This document shows positions 1 through 9,074 of a DNA stretch of 60,385 bases, one piece after another. The notes beneath the pieces are model-generated. The model was not told the DNA's origin. It saw nothing but the letters and a program-made list of their open reading frames with translations, and made no database searches. Position 1 is the first letter of the stretch; each line of letters opens with the position of its first letter. The position numbers were made by a program, and so were the translations under genes. Origin of the DNA: an uncultured Clostridia bacterium (GTDB lineage: Bacteria > Bacillota > Clostridia > Lachnospirales > Lachnospiraceae); assembly GCA_946403295.1 (NCBI GenBank), contig CAMIZL010000012.1, forward strand, positions 1 through 60,385, read 5' to 3'.

Positions 1-59
1 AACCTGGGAGAAAGGAAAAAATCCAATCATCAACTGATAATTGGATTATACGTGATAAC

Positions 60-572
60 ATGAATTTGAATGAAATCGGAAAATTTATAGCTCAGTTGAG
101 AAAAGAAACGGGACTGACCCAGGAGCAGTTGGGGGAGAAAACATGCGTCACGAACAAAACCGTATCGAGATGGGAAACAGGTACTTATCTTCCCCCGGCA
201 GATGCACTTCTTATAATGAGTGAGTTGTTCGGCGTTTCGGTCAACGAGCTTTTGAGCGGTAGACGGCTGAAAGAAGAAGAGTACCGGAAAGCTGCTGAAG
301 AGAATCTGACACAGACAATAAAGTCGAGTAGCTTTAACGCGAAGGATAAAATGGAATTTTTCAAGAAAAAATGGATAAAAGATCATGTTGCCTTTATAAT
401 ATTCCTTGGCATATGCGCTGTGGGAGTTTTGGTGGCGGGACTGCTACTCAATAATCCGTTGTTATGCAGTGCGGCTTTTTTGTCTTTTGTGGTTTTTTAC
501 GCAAGGACAAACAATTCCATGATGTCTTATACGGAAAGAAATGTATATGATCATAATGATCAAACATCCTGA
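60..572 (+). CDS. XRE-family HTH regulator with membrane anchor
   Basis: Residues about 5-60 form a Cro/C1-type helix-turn-helix, with the typical TQEQLGEK recognition region followed by TVSRWETG. A basic linker leads to two hydrophobic stretches (about 109-130 and 134-148), so the protein probably sits in the membrane with a cytoplasmic DNA-binding head. This layout is common in Firmicutes. Its targets are not evident; the next gene, a PhnP-like hydrolase, may be one. The ATG has no strong Shine-Dalgarno. The TGA at 570-572 is followed in the same frame by 23 sense codons and then TAA at about 642-644, so the C-terminus may be truncated by a nonsense change. DNA binding is secure; function is otherwise unknown. 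Confidence 0.85.
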   Translation: MNLNEIGKFIAQLRKETGLTQEQLGEKTCVTNKTVSRWETGTYLPPADALLIMSELFGVSVNELLSGRRLKEEEYRKAAEENLTQTIKSSSFNAKDKMEFFKKKWIKDHVAFIIFLGICAVGVLVAGLLLNNPLLCSAAFLSFVVFYARTNNSMMSYTERNVYDHNDQTS

Positions 573-665
573 CTTGGCAGCAACGAAGAAGATGCGGTGG
601 CAAAGTACATTGAGCTCCAAGAAACCGGTTCGGGAAAACTCTAAACTATGTGTGGGTGATGTAAA

Positions 666-1511
666 ATGAAAATACAGGTTTTAGGTACCGCAGCGGCTAC
701 AAGTATGCCGCTTGCATTTTGTAACTGTGATATATGCGTCAGGGCAAGAAAAATCGGCGGTAAGAATATCAGAAAACGTTCCGCGATCGTCATTAACGAT
801 GAATTGTTGATCGACCTTGGCCCTGACGTGATAAACGCTTGTAACATGTATGGAATTGATGCCGGCCGGATAAGGTATTTACTTCAAACTCACTCCCACA
901 GCGATCATTTTGATGCGGGACATTTCGTTACAAGATGGAGCGAATATGCGACCAAGAATCTGAAGCATCTTGATATTGTTTGCTCCCGGGGCACTGCCGG
1001 GGATATGGATCGTTGGATCAAACAAAATGAAAGCATCGATCTCTTTGAAAAGAAGTGGCAGGCAGATCTTAATTGCACGCTGCACATCGTCAGCCATGGA
1101 GATGTTATCCGCTTGGGTGATTACGAGATCGTTGCTGTTGATTCCGGGCACGATGCGCGGATAGAAGCACTTGTTTATATTGTTTCATATAAGGGCAAAA
1201 GTGTTTTCTATGGGACGGATATGCTGGAGATCGGCGAGGAGGCCTGGAAAATTTTGGATGGTCACAGATTTGATGTTGTTTTTCTGGATCAAACGTATGG
1301 AAAAGGTTTCAATGCGGGAGGACATCCGGATGCAGGGATGGTGTCCGAATATGTAAAAACCATGAAAAGAAAGGGTATCACAGACGAAAAAACTCTTGTT
1401 TATGCCACGCATATTTCTCATGAGGGAAATGCCACACATGAAGAAATGGAGGAAGAAGCCGGGGCAAACGGCTATCGGATAGCATATGACGGAATGGAGT
1501 TGTTGGTTTGA
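666..1511 (+). CDS. MBL-fold metallo-hydrolase, PhnP-like
   Basis: A 281-residue metallo-beta-lactamase fold protein. The dinuclear metal motif is THSHSDH at about residues 75-81 (H76, H78, D80, H81), preceded by an LLIDLGPD strand-turn. Near the N-terminus CNCDIC (C19, C21, C24) resembles the extra zinc site of PhnP, the cyclic ribose-phosphate phosphodiesterase of phosphonate metabolism. No other phn genes are nearby, so the substrate is uncertain and may be another cyclic phosphodiester. It is followed by a clear terminator, making a short unit with or without the upstream regulator. Confidence 0.85.
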   Translation: MKIQVLGTAAATSMPLAFCNCDICVRARKIGGKNIRKRSAIVINDELLIDLGPDVINACNMYGIDAGRIRYLLQTHSHSDHFDAGHFVTRWSEYATKNLKHLDIVCSRGTAGDMDRWIKQNESIDLFEKKWQADLNCTLHIVSHGDVIRLGDYEIVAVDSGHDARIEALVYIVSYKGKSVFYGTDMLEIGEEAWKILDGHRFDVVFLDQTYGKGFNAGGHPDAGMVSEYVKTMKRKGITDEKTLVYATHISHEGNATHEEMEEEAGANGYRIAYDGMELLV

Positions 1512-1551
1512 GAAAAATACAAACTGACAAAAAAATACTGATCATTTGTCC

Positions 1552-1593
1552 CCTCCGGGTCCGGTCGTCTGATCGTGCCCGGAGGATTTTTTT
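1552..1593 (+). terminator. Rho-independent terminator after the PhnP-like gene
   Basis: CCTCCGGG (1552-1559) pairs with CCCGGAGG (1578-1585) and is followed by a T-run at 1587-1593. Confidence 0.85.
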
Positions 1594-1669
1594 GATGAAA
1601 TCTGACGGGATTTATGGTATTTTCTATATGACCGAAGATTTGGATGTCCTACCGTGAAAGGAAAGTCAC

Positions 1670-2371
1670 ATGTCATATATCGAGTTTCAGAATGTACGAA
1701 AAGAATACAGAATGGGTGAGATGACCATTGAGGCGCTTAAGAACGCGACGTTCAATGTCGAGAAGGGCGAGATCTGCGTGATCGTCGGTCCTTCGGGCGC
1801 GGGTAAGACGACTCTTCTTAACATACTCGGCGGGATGGACACGCTCACCTCGGGTAAGGTTGTGCTCGACGGAGTCGAGATCTCGAAGCTTTCGGAGGCG
1901 CAGCTCACGCTCTACAGGCGCAACGACATCGGATTCGTGTTCCAGTTCTACAACCTCGTGCAGAACCTTACGGCGCTTGAGAACGTTGAACTTGCCGGGC
2001 AGATCTGCAAGGATCCTCTTGACGCTTATGAGACACTCCGTGAGGTCGGCCTCGCAGGGCGAACGGACAACTTCCCTTCACAGCTTTCGGGCGGAGAGCA
2101 GCAGAGAGTGGCGATCGCACGCGCGCTTGCCAAGAATCCGAAGCTTTTGCTGTGCGACGAGCCGACGGGAGCCCTTGACTACGTGACGGGCAAGTCGATC
2201 CTTTCGTTGCTTGAGAAAACGGCACACGAGAGAGGCATGACCGTTATCCTGATCACACATAACCAGGCGCTTACCGACATGGCAGACAGAGTGATAAGAG
2301 TGAGAAGCGGAGAGACGATCTCTAATGTGGTAAACCATCATCCTGTTTCTGTAGATACTATAGAGTGGTAA
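1670..2371 (+). CDS. ABC transporter ATP-binding protein (MacB/LolD type)
   Basis: A 233-residue ATPase with Walker [10 protein letters not shown] at residues 40-48, a Q-loop, signature [15 protein letters not shown] near 138 and Walker [12 protein letters not shown] near 160. It belongs to the MacB/LolD/FtsE class that powers FtsX-type permeases, which matches the permease gene 150 bp downstream. Such pairs move peptides or lipids, or respond to antimicrobial peptides by mechanotransmission. The start has an AAAGGA site. The substrate cannot be read from the sequence. Confidence 0.93.
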   Translation: MSYIEFQNVRKEYRMGEMTIEALKNATFNVEKGEICVIVGPSGAGKTTLLNILGGMDTLTSGKVVLDGVEISKLSEAQLTLYRRNDIGFVFQFYNLVQNLTALENVELAGQICKDPLDAYETLREVGLAGRTDNFPSQLSGGEQQRVAIARALAKNPKLLLCDEPTGALDYVTGKSILSLLEKTAHERGMTVILITHNQALTDMADRVIRVRSGETISNVVNHHPVSVDTIEW

Positions 2372-2525
2372 CATATGATAGAAGTCTGCCCGTTTTTTTG
2401 GGAAAGAAAAAGTATACCGGTTTAGGTATAAAAAGAGAGATATGATTCTATGATGAGTATCAAAAGATGCCAATAGCTTTCTTTGATGGGTCAGTTGCAG
2501 GAGATTAATATCGTAAAGCGAAATC

Positions 2526-5075
2526 ATGAGGAGACACGGAGAATTGAAAAGACATAAGTCCGTAATGAGTGCCATGACGAAGACAGGCGTCAGGGTGATA
2601 GTGAGCACGATCAGCAGGTATCTTGCGATCGCGCTTATTATCGCGCTCGGATCGGGCTTTTTTACAGGACTTAAGATCACCAATTCCGCCATGATACAGA
2701 CACTCGACGACTACGTTAACAGAACGAACATGTACGACGCGAGGCTGGTATCACCTCTCGGTTGGGACGATGAGAATGTCACTGCGTTTGAGGGGCTCGA
2801 GGGTGTCAGGGATGCCGAGGGCTCGAAGAGCACCGACTTCCTCGCATTGATCAATGACAACGAGACGGTTCTTAAGGCGATCAGCCTTCCGTCAAAGATC
2901 AATCACACAGAACTTATTGAGGGCAGGATGCCCACGAAACCCTACGAGTGCGTGATCGACAGCTACGAGCTCGGCGGTCTCGGGATCGGCGGCAGGATCG
3001 TCGTCGCCGAAAGAAACGACGAGGAGACGATCGACAAATTCGCATTTAAGGAGTACGAGGTCGTCGGATCGGTCCGTACGCCGCTCTACATAAACTTTGA
3101 AAGAGGCACCACGACTCTCGGGAACGGTTCGATCTCGGGGTTTGTCTACATGATGGACAGCGCCCTCAATATGGACCGCTACACCGACATCTACCTCACC
3201 TACAAAGAGTCCGGCTACGTCTACTCCGAGGAGTACAATAACGCGGTAGAGGCGATGCAGGAGGAGGTTGAAGACCTCGCGTCCGAGGAGGCCTGCAGAG
3301 GCACCGACGGAGTTTATGAGCTGATCGCTAAGGAGCAGGGAGTTGACCTTGAGTCTCTGCCTGCGATGGCACTCCCGATGTTTAAAGAGAAGGCCGACGA
3401 AGCCTTAAAAGAGGTCGGCAAAAACGTTTATGTACTCGGTCGTAAGGAGAACGTCGGTTATTACTGTTTCCAAAACGATGCCGATATCGTGAACGGTATC
3501 GCCGCCGTATTCCCCTTGTTCTTCTTTGCGGTTGCCGCGCTCGTGTGCCTGACGACCATGAACAGGATGGTTGTCGATGACCGCACCAAGATCGGAACGC
3601 TCAAATCACTCGGTTACGGCAAGGCCAGGATCATGGCTCACTACCTCGTCTATGCGGGCAGTGCGGCGGTACTTGGCTGCGGGATCGGAGTATTCGTGGG
3701 AAGTATCGTATTCCCGGTGTCCATCTGGCAGGCCTACTCGATCCTCTACAGCCTCTCCGAACTCACCATCGTATTCGATCCGCTTCTTATGTCGCTTTCG
3801 AGCGGCGGTTACCTTGTGCTCGTCCTCGGAGTAACCTTCCTTACGGCACGCAGCGAGCTTAAGGAATCTGCGGCAGAGCTCATCAGACCCAAGGCTCCCG
3901 CACCGGGCAAGAGAGTCCTTTTCGAGAGGATCGGATTTATCTGGAAGAGATTAAAGTTCCTGCACAAGGTTTCGGTCAGGAACGTTTTCCGTTACAAAAA
4001 GAGGCTGTTCATGATGATCCTCGGTATCGGCGGCTGCACGTCGCTTCTTCTGACGGGCTTTGGTCTTAACGATTCGATATCGCACATAGCGGACAGGCAG
4101 TTTAAGGAGATCACTTTCTACGACTGCTCCGCAAACTTTGCGGAGGACATGACTGACCTGAGGGACGATTTCCTCGCTGAGTGCGGCGACGTGATCGATA
4201 AATGCACGCTTCTCTACAGCAGACCCGCGTCATGCACGACCGAGCAGTCCACGGGAACCGTGACCCTGATCGCGGTCGACAGCTTTGACGGGCTTAAGGA
4301 TATGGTCGATTTCCATAACGATGGCGTGAGGCTCTCTACGCCCGCCGAAGGCTCCTGCTTCATCAGCAAGAATCTCTCGGATGCGTACGGGTTATTCGAG
4401 GGCGACCATATAAGCGTTAAGGTGGGCGACCGATATGATGTGGACCTCGATATCTCGGGTGTCTATGAAAACGTCATCTACAACTACATCTACACGACCA
4501 CGGGGTCGCTTGAGAAATTCCTGCCCGAGGTCGAGCGCAAGGTTGCGTACCTCAATTTTAAGGACGGAACCGACGTTTATGAGGCAGGCTCGAAGGTTGC
4601 CGCCTACGGCAGGACTGTCAGCATCTCGCTGACGGACGAGATGCTCAAAAGAGTCAATTCGATGCTCGACAGCATGAAGTACGTCGTAATGCTCGTTATC
4701 GGATGCGCTGCGGCGCTTGACTTTATCGTGCTCTTTAACCTGACGAACATCAACATCCTTGAGAGGATCAGGGAGATCGCGACCATCAAGGTACTCGGCT
4801 TCAAGAATTTCGAGACGTCGCAGTACGTGTTCCGCGAGAACCTCATTATGACGCTCTGCGGGGCGATCGTCGGGATACCGCTCGGGATAGCGCTGCACAA
4901 CTTTGTTATGAGCCGGATCAAGATCGAGCTGATCGCTTTCGAATCCATCAGGACGGTCTTTACGTACGGGATCTCAATAGTGCTCACGTTCCTGTTCACT
5001 TTCTTCGTGAACCTGATGATGAAACGACGGCTCGCACGTATCAATATGGCGGAAGCTTTAAAGAGTGTGGAATAA
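2526..5075 (+). CDS. FtsX-like ABC transporter permease
   Basis: An 849-residue permease. There is one N-terminal membrane span (about 32-52), a large extracytoplasmic region, three spans near 330-440 followed by a RAP-type linker, then a second copy of the same arrangement: a span near 500, a soluble region, and three spans near 715-825. This duplicated FtsX topology is typical of MacB-like exporters of Firmicutes. It partners the ATPase upstream. The start is uncertain: the ATG at 2526 lacks a well-spaced site, while a TTG at 2544 follows GAGGAG. Confidence 0.9.
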   Translation: MRRHGELKRHKSVMSAMTKTGVRVIVSTISRYLAIALIIALGSGFFTGLKITNSAMIQTLDDYVNRTNMYDARLVSPLGWDDENVTAFEGLEGVRDAEGSKSTDFLALINDNETVLKAISLPSKINHTELIEGRMPTKPYECVIDSYELGGLGIGGRIVVAERNDEETIDKFAFKEYEVVGSVRTPLYINFERGTTTLGNGSISGFVYMMDSALNMDRYTDIYLTYKESGYVYSEEYNNAVEAMQEEVEDLASEEACRGTDGVYELIAKEQGVDLESLPAMALPMFKEKADEALKEVGKNVYVLGRKENVGYYCFQNDADIVNGIAAVFPLFFFAVAALVCLTTMNRMVVDDRTKIGTLKSLGYGKARIMAHYLVYAGSAAVLGCGIGVFVGSIVFPVSIWQAYSILYSLSELTIVFDPLLMSLSSGGYLVLVLGVTFLTARSELKESAAELIRPKAPAPGKRVLFERIGFIWKRLKFLHKVSVRNVFRYKKRLFMMILGIGGCTSLLLTGFGLNDSISHIADRQFKEITFYDCSANFAEDMTDLRDDFLAECGDVIDKCTLLYSRPASCTTEQSTGTVTLIAVDSFDGLKDMVDFHNDGVRLSTPAEGSCFISKNLSDAYGLFEGDHISVKVGDRYDVDLDISGVYENVIYNYIYTTTGSLEKFLPEVERKVAYLNFKDGTDVYEAGSKVAAYGRTVSISLTDEMLKRVNSMLDSMKYVVMLVIGCAAALDFIVLFNLTNINILERIREIATIKVLGFKNFETSQYVFRENLIMTLCGAIVGIPLGIALHNFVMSRIKIELIAFESIRTVFTYGISIVLTFLFTFFVNLMMKRRLARINMAEALKSVE

Positions 5076-5159
5076 AAATAAGTAAGATCATATCAATAAG
5101 TGATAAGTAAACAATGGCTTTAAGGGCTAACATAGTGAAAAAACAGAAGGAGAGCAAGA

Positions 5160-6290
5160 ATGAACACAAGACTTTTTGATGAGTACCTTGACAGTCTTGA
5201 AGGACTGGGGATTCCCTCGATAGATGTCAGGATCAATAAGGATCACAAGGAGATCTACAGATATCTAAAGGGTGATGCCGATCCCGTAAAGGGGATAAAG
5301 GCCGGTGACGACACGAGATATCTTGTATTCTCGATGACCAAGATACAGACCATGACGGCACTTATGCAACTTGTTGAGGCGGGAAAAGTTTCACTTGAGG
5401 ACGACGTTGCGAAGTATCTTCCGGCTTACGGAAAGCTCACGATGAAGACTTCTGACAATGGGACCGCACCGTGCGGGCCGATGCTCATCAAGCATCTTGT
5501 TTCCATGCAGTCGGGACTCGACTATGATCTTGAACGCAATGGGATCGTTGAAACGCTTAAAAAATTCGGACAGAAGGCTACCACGAGACAGATCGTTGAC
5601 TCCTTCGTCCTGACTCCTCTCGAGTTCGCGCCCGGAACACATTTCTTATACAGCCTGAGTCACGACGTTATCGCTGCCGTGATCGAGGTCGTTTCCGGGA
5701 TGAGTTACGGCGAATATCTCAAAAAGAACATATGGGAGCCGCTCGGAATGAAGAATACATTCTTTGCCAAACCCATGAACGACGACGATCCGCTTCTGGC
5801 ACGTCAATATATCTGGGATGATCCCTCACAAAAGATCATTCCCATGGACAGCAGTTGCTGCTATCAGCTTTCGGAGAATTATGAGAGCGGCGGAGCCGGT
5901 CTTATGAGCACATCTTATGATTATTCGCTTATCGCCGATGCGCTCGCATGCTTCGGTGTCGGCAAGACCGGCAACAGGATCCTTTCGGAGCAGAGCGTAA
6001 ATACAATAAGGACCAACCTTTTGGGTCCCGCAAGCCGTGAGGACATAAAGAATACCATGGGACGCAAGGGTTACGGCTACGGTGTCGGAATGCAGATACT
6101 GCTCGAACCCGAGCTCCTGGGTTCGATCGCAAAACCCGGAGTGTTCGGATGGGACGGCGCTGCCGGCGCCGCAACGATCATGTATCCCGAGGAGAATCTT
6201 TCACTCGTGTTTATGATCCATGTCAGAAATTACGGCTATTCCTACGGAACGATCCATCCGAAGATGAGGGATCTGCTTTTTGAAAAATAA
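5160..6290 (+). CDS. Serine hydrolase, beta-lactamase/esterase family
   Basis: A 376-residue class C beta-lactamase-fold protein. The nucleophile motif SMTK (S-x-x-K) lies near residue 59, a YSLS tyrosine motif near 162, and GWDGAAGA near 329, close to the GWGGAAGT seen in family VIII esterases and EstB-like hydrolases. There is no signal peptide, so it is probably cytoplasmic and an esterase or peptidase rather than an antibiotic-hydrolysing enzyme. It has its own AGGAGAG ribosome binding site and follows the ABC exporter by 84 bp. Confidence 0.88.
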   Translation: MNTRLFDEYLDSLEGLGIPSIDVRINKDHKEIYRYLKGDADPVKGIKAGDDTRYLVFSMTKIQTMTALMQLVEAGKVSLEDDVAKYLPAYGKLTMKTSDNGTAPCGPMLIKHLVSMQSGLDYDLERNGIVETLKKFGQKATTRQIVDSFVLTPLEFAPGTHFLYSLSHDVIAAVIEVVSGMSYGEYLKKNIWEPLGMKNTFFAKPMNDDDPLLARQYIWDDPSQKIIPMDSSCCYQLSENYESGGAGLMSTSYDYSLIADALACFGVGKTGNRILSEQSVNTIRTNLLGPASREDIKNTMGRKGYGYGVGMQILLEPELLGSIAKPGVFGWDGAAGAATIMYPEENLSLVFMIHVRNYGYSYGTIHPKMRDLLFEK

Positions 6291-6313
6291 TATGACATAT
6301 CAAAGGTAAGAAT

Positions 6314-6928
6314 ATGACTAAAGGAAAGATGATACTTACGCTCTTTCTGACATTCCTTAAGATCGGAGCCTTTACATTCGGAGGCGGATATGCGATGATA
6401 GCGCTCCTGGAGGAAGAATTTGTCGAAAAGCGTAAATGGCTTACACATGAAGAGTTTCTGGATATTGTGGCGATAGGAGAGTCGACACCCGGACCGCTTG
6501 CCATAAACAGCGCTACGTTTATAGGCAACAGACAGGCCGGATTCTTCGGGTCTCTTGCATCGACGCTCGGAGTTGTTATCCCGTCCGTAATCATTATCAT
6601 GATGGTCTCGCTTGTTTTTGACAGGTTTATGCAGCTGCGGTACGTACAATATGCCTTCGACGGCATACGCGTGTGCGTTGTATATCTCATCTTTTCCGCA
6701 GGCTGCAAAATGTTTAAGGGGCTCAAAAAAAAGCCCGTTACATATGTGATCTTCGGTGTCGTTGCGGCATTGTTCATCGGTTTTTATCTGTTCGGATACG
6801 GTTTTTCTTCCGTTATATGCATTCTTGCCTGCGGATGTGTCGGCCTTTTTATTTTTGCGTTCGATAATGTGCGCGCAAAAAAGGGATCGGCCGCGGATAT
6901 GAAAGAAAAAGGGGGTAAAGACGAATGA
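6314..6928 (+). CDS. Chromate transporter, N-terminal-half subunit
   Basis: A 204-residue membrane protein of the CHR family, with the signature FTFGGGYAMIALLEEEFV at the N-terminus and GESTPGPLAINSATFIG. The C-terminal half is a series of hydrophobic spans. It is one half of a split ChrA; the other half overlaps it by 4 bp downstream. Such pairs act as heterodimeric anion transporters. True substrates in anaerobes may be sulfate-like anions rather than chromate. Confidence 0.92.
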   Translation: MTKGKMILTLFLTFLKIGAFTFGGGYAMIALLEEEFVEKRKWLTHEEFLDIVAIGESTPGPLAINSATFIGNRQAGFFGSLASTLGVVIPSVIIIMMVSLVFDRFMQLRYVQYAFDGIRVCVVYLIFSAGCKMFKGLKKKPVTYVIFGVVAALFIGFYLFGYGFSSVICILACGCVGLFIFAFDNVRAKKGSAADMKEKGGKDE

Positions 6929-7509
6929 TCTTATTAGAGATTTTCCTTGCCTTCTTAAAGATCGGTGCCGTTTCGTTCGGCGGCGGTTACGGAATGATAT
7001 CGCTTGTGCGTGAGACGGTCGTTTCGCACGGATGGCTTACCGATACCCGTATGATGGATTTCATCGCGGTGTCCGAATCGACACCCGGCCCGATCGCCGT
7101 AAATATGGCGACTTTTGTGGGTTATTCGCAGGGCGGGGTGCCCGGTGCGATACTCGCCACTGTCGGTGTTATACTGCCTGCGTTCCTTATCATGCTCCTT
7201 ATTTCTTCCGTAATGAAGAATTTTATGAAGCTAAAGGGTGTAAATGCCTTCCTTGACGGTGTAAGACCGGGTGTTGTGGCGCTTATCATGTCGACGGCAG
7301 TGACCATGGGTCTGTCTTTACTTTTTGGCATTGGTGATGAAAAAAGCTCGATTAATTTTTTTGGAATGGGACTGCTTGTGGTTATAGTCGGAATAGCAAC
7401 AGGATACAAGAGACTTCGCAAAAAGAAAATTTCTCCTATCGTTTTAATCATTATTTCCGCAGTGATTGCATTGGCTGTAAACTTAATATTCCCTAGCATA
7501 AACACTTGA
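6925..7509 (+). CDS. Chromate transporter, second subunit
   Basis: A 194-residue CHR-family protein with VSFGGGYGMISLVRE and SESTPGPIAVNMATFVG, paralogous to the upstream gene. The ATG overlaps the TGA of the first subunit (ATGA), so translation is coupled. Five or six hydrophobic spans are visible. Its stop codon lies inside the predicted -35 element of the next gene. Confidence 0.92.
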   Translation: MILLEIFLAFLKIGAVSFGGGYGMISLVRETVVSHGWLTDTRMMDFIAVSESTPGPIAVNMATFVGYSQGGVPGAILATVGVILPAFLIMLLISSVMKNFMKLKGVNAFLDGVRPGVVALIMSTAVTMGLSLLFGIGDEKSSINFFGMGLLVVIVGIATGYKRLRKKKISPIVLIIISAVIALAVNLIFPSINT

Positions 7510-7534
7510 CGTAAGCACGTTTTCGGTATACAAT
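7506..7534 (+). promoter_or_regulatory. Predicted sigma-A promoter for the EAL gene
   Basis: TTGACG (7506-7511), a 17-bp spacer and TACAAT (7529-7534). Confidence 0.6.
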
Positions 7535-7572
7535 TATTCAATGTAAAACCACAAATCGTGAGGAAAAAAGCA

Positions 7573-8865
7573 TTGAGTGATCAGTTGACCGGATTAGAAA
7601 GCTATGAAGAGTTTGTGCCGAAGCTTAAGAAGGCAGTCAGTGAGATGCCCGAAGAAGCCGCTATAGCTATTGTCTATTCTGATATCAAGCATTTTAAGTA
7701 TTTTAACGATACTTACGGCTACAGAAGAGGCAATCGACTCCTGGCCAGGATGTCCGAGATGTTTTCGTCAGGCGGGGAAGATTTTCTTTGCGGTGCGAGA
7801 GTTGTTTCGGATAATATCGTATGCGCCAGATTTTGTGCGGACGGTGACACAAAGGCCTTCTTAGACGAAGTTAAATCGTCGATCTCCTACATTGAGCAAA
7901 TCCTGCGTAAGGAATTTTTATGTGAACGGATTCGCATGACTGCCGGAGTTTTCTTTATCGATGCCAAAGAACGCGGCATAAACGTTGAGACAGCGATCTC
8001 AAATGCAAATCTTGCCAGAAAACAGTCCAAGCTGGACGGCAACGATTCTGTTACGCTTTTCCTCCCCGAGATGGCTACCAAGATCGACAGCGAGCTGGAG
8101 ATCATTTCAACGATCGATGAGGCAATCAATAATCACGAGCTTGAAGCATATTATCAGCCCAAGATCGATTCGCGTACGGGAAAGATCATCGGAGCGGAGG
8201 CGCTCGTCAGATGGATCAAACCAAACGGCAAAATGATCTACCCCGATCAGTTTATTCCGATACTTGAAAAGAGCAGACAGATAATCAATGTTGATTATTA
8301 CATATACAACGAAGTGTTCGCATTCATCAGAGACAGGCTCGACAAGGGTGAGTGCGTCGTTCCCATATCGATGAACGTTTCGCGCCAGCACATGAAAGAT
8401 CTTGAGATAATTGATTATGTGAGAGATCTTTGCGATACATACAAAGTTCCGACAAGATACCTTGAATTTGAGCTTACGGAGACGATGTGCACGGAGCGTA
8501 CCGACAGAGTCATGGAATTCATCACGGCTTTCCACAAGATGGGCATGAAGGTATCCATGGATGACTTCGGATCGGGTTATTCGTCGCTTAAGTTACTCAG
8601 TCAGATACCGATCGATGTTATCAAACTTGACCGTTGTTTCTTGCGTTCGAGGGAACTCGGTGACAGAGAGAAGATCATCATCACAAGCATTGTAAACATG
8701 ACCAAGGAACTCAAGATGTGCTCTCTCTGCGAGGGAGTCGAGACAAGCGATCAAAGCTCGTTTCTTACAGGTATAGGCTGTGATGCACAACAGGGATATT
8801 ATTATTCGAAACCCGTTAAGCTTGATGATTTCAGAGAGCTTCTTGTGGCGGGATGCGCGAGATAG
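7573..8865 (+). CDS. EAL-domain c-di-GMP phosphodiesterase with degenerate GGDEF domain
   Basis: The N-terminal about 150 residues have a GGDEF fold, but VSDNI stands where GGDEF should be, so no cyclase activity is expected. The EAL domain (about 190-425) is complete: AEALVRW near 208, the asparagine in SMNVSR, ELTET, DDFGSGYSSL, the lysine in DVIKLDR, CEGVET and QGYYYSKP. It should hydrolyse c-di-GMP to pGpG. There is no sensor or membrane segment; the dead GGDEF half may bind GTP as an allosteric input. I prefer the TTG at 7573, which follows GAGGAAAAAAGCA, over the GTG at 7558. The product is about 430 residues. Confidence 0.88.
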   Translation: MSDQLTGLESYEEFVPKLKKAVSEMPEEAAIAIVYSDIKHFKYFNDTYGYRRGNRLLARMSEMFSSGGEDFLCGARVVSDNIVCARFCADGDTKAFLDEVKSSISYIEQILRKEFLCERIRMTAGVFFIDAKERGINVETAISNANLARKQSKLDGNDSVTLFLPEMATKIDSELEIISTIDEAINNHELEAYYQPKIDSRTGKIIGAEALVRWIKPNGKMIYPDQFIPILEKSRQIINVDYYIYNEVFAFIRDRLDKGECVVPISMNVSRQHMKDLEIIDYVRDLCDTYKVPTRYLEFELTETMCTERTDRVMEFITAFHKMGMKVSMDDFGSGYSSLKLLSQIPIDVIKLDRCFLRSRELGDREKIIITSIVNMTKELKMCSLCEGVETSDQSSFLTGIGCDAQQGYYYSKPVKLDDFRELLVAGCAR

Positions 8866-8929
8866 TCGCTCCGGAAACTTCCCGGGGAACAGGGTCCTTA
8901 CGGGACGACCCCGCATAATATGAGATTTC

Positions 8930-8958
8930 AAAGGCACCGAAAGGTGCTTTTGTTTTTT
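8930..8958 (+). terminator. Rho-independent terminator after the EAL gene
   Basis: AAAGGCACC, a GAAA tetraloop, GGTGCTTTT, then a run of T to 8958. The stretch 8866-8929 also holds GC-rich inverted repeats of unknown role. Confidence 0.85.
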
Positions 8959-9074
8959 GCCGGAGTCTTTTTTTTCTTATCGCGGTATAATATAATAAAT
9001 ATGAATGTTAAGATCTTTGGCTCGTACGGTACGGCAATGATCGATATACGATTTGGATACAGGGAGGTTTCGGT

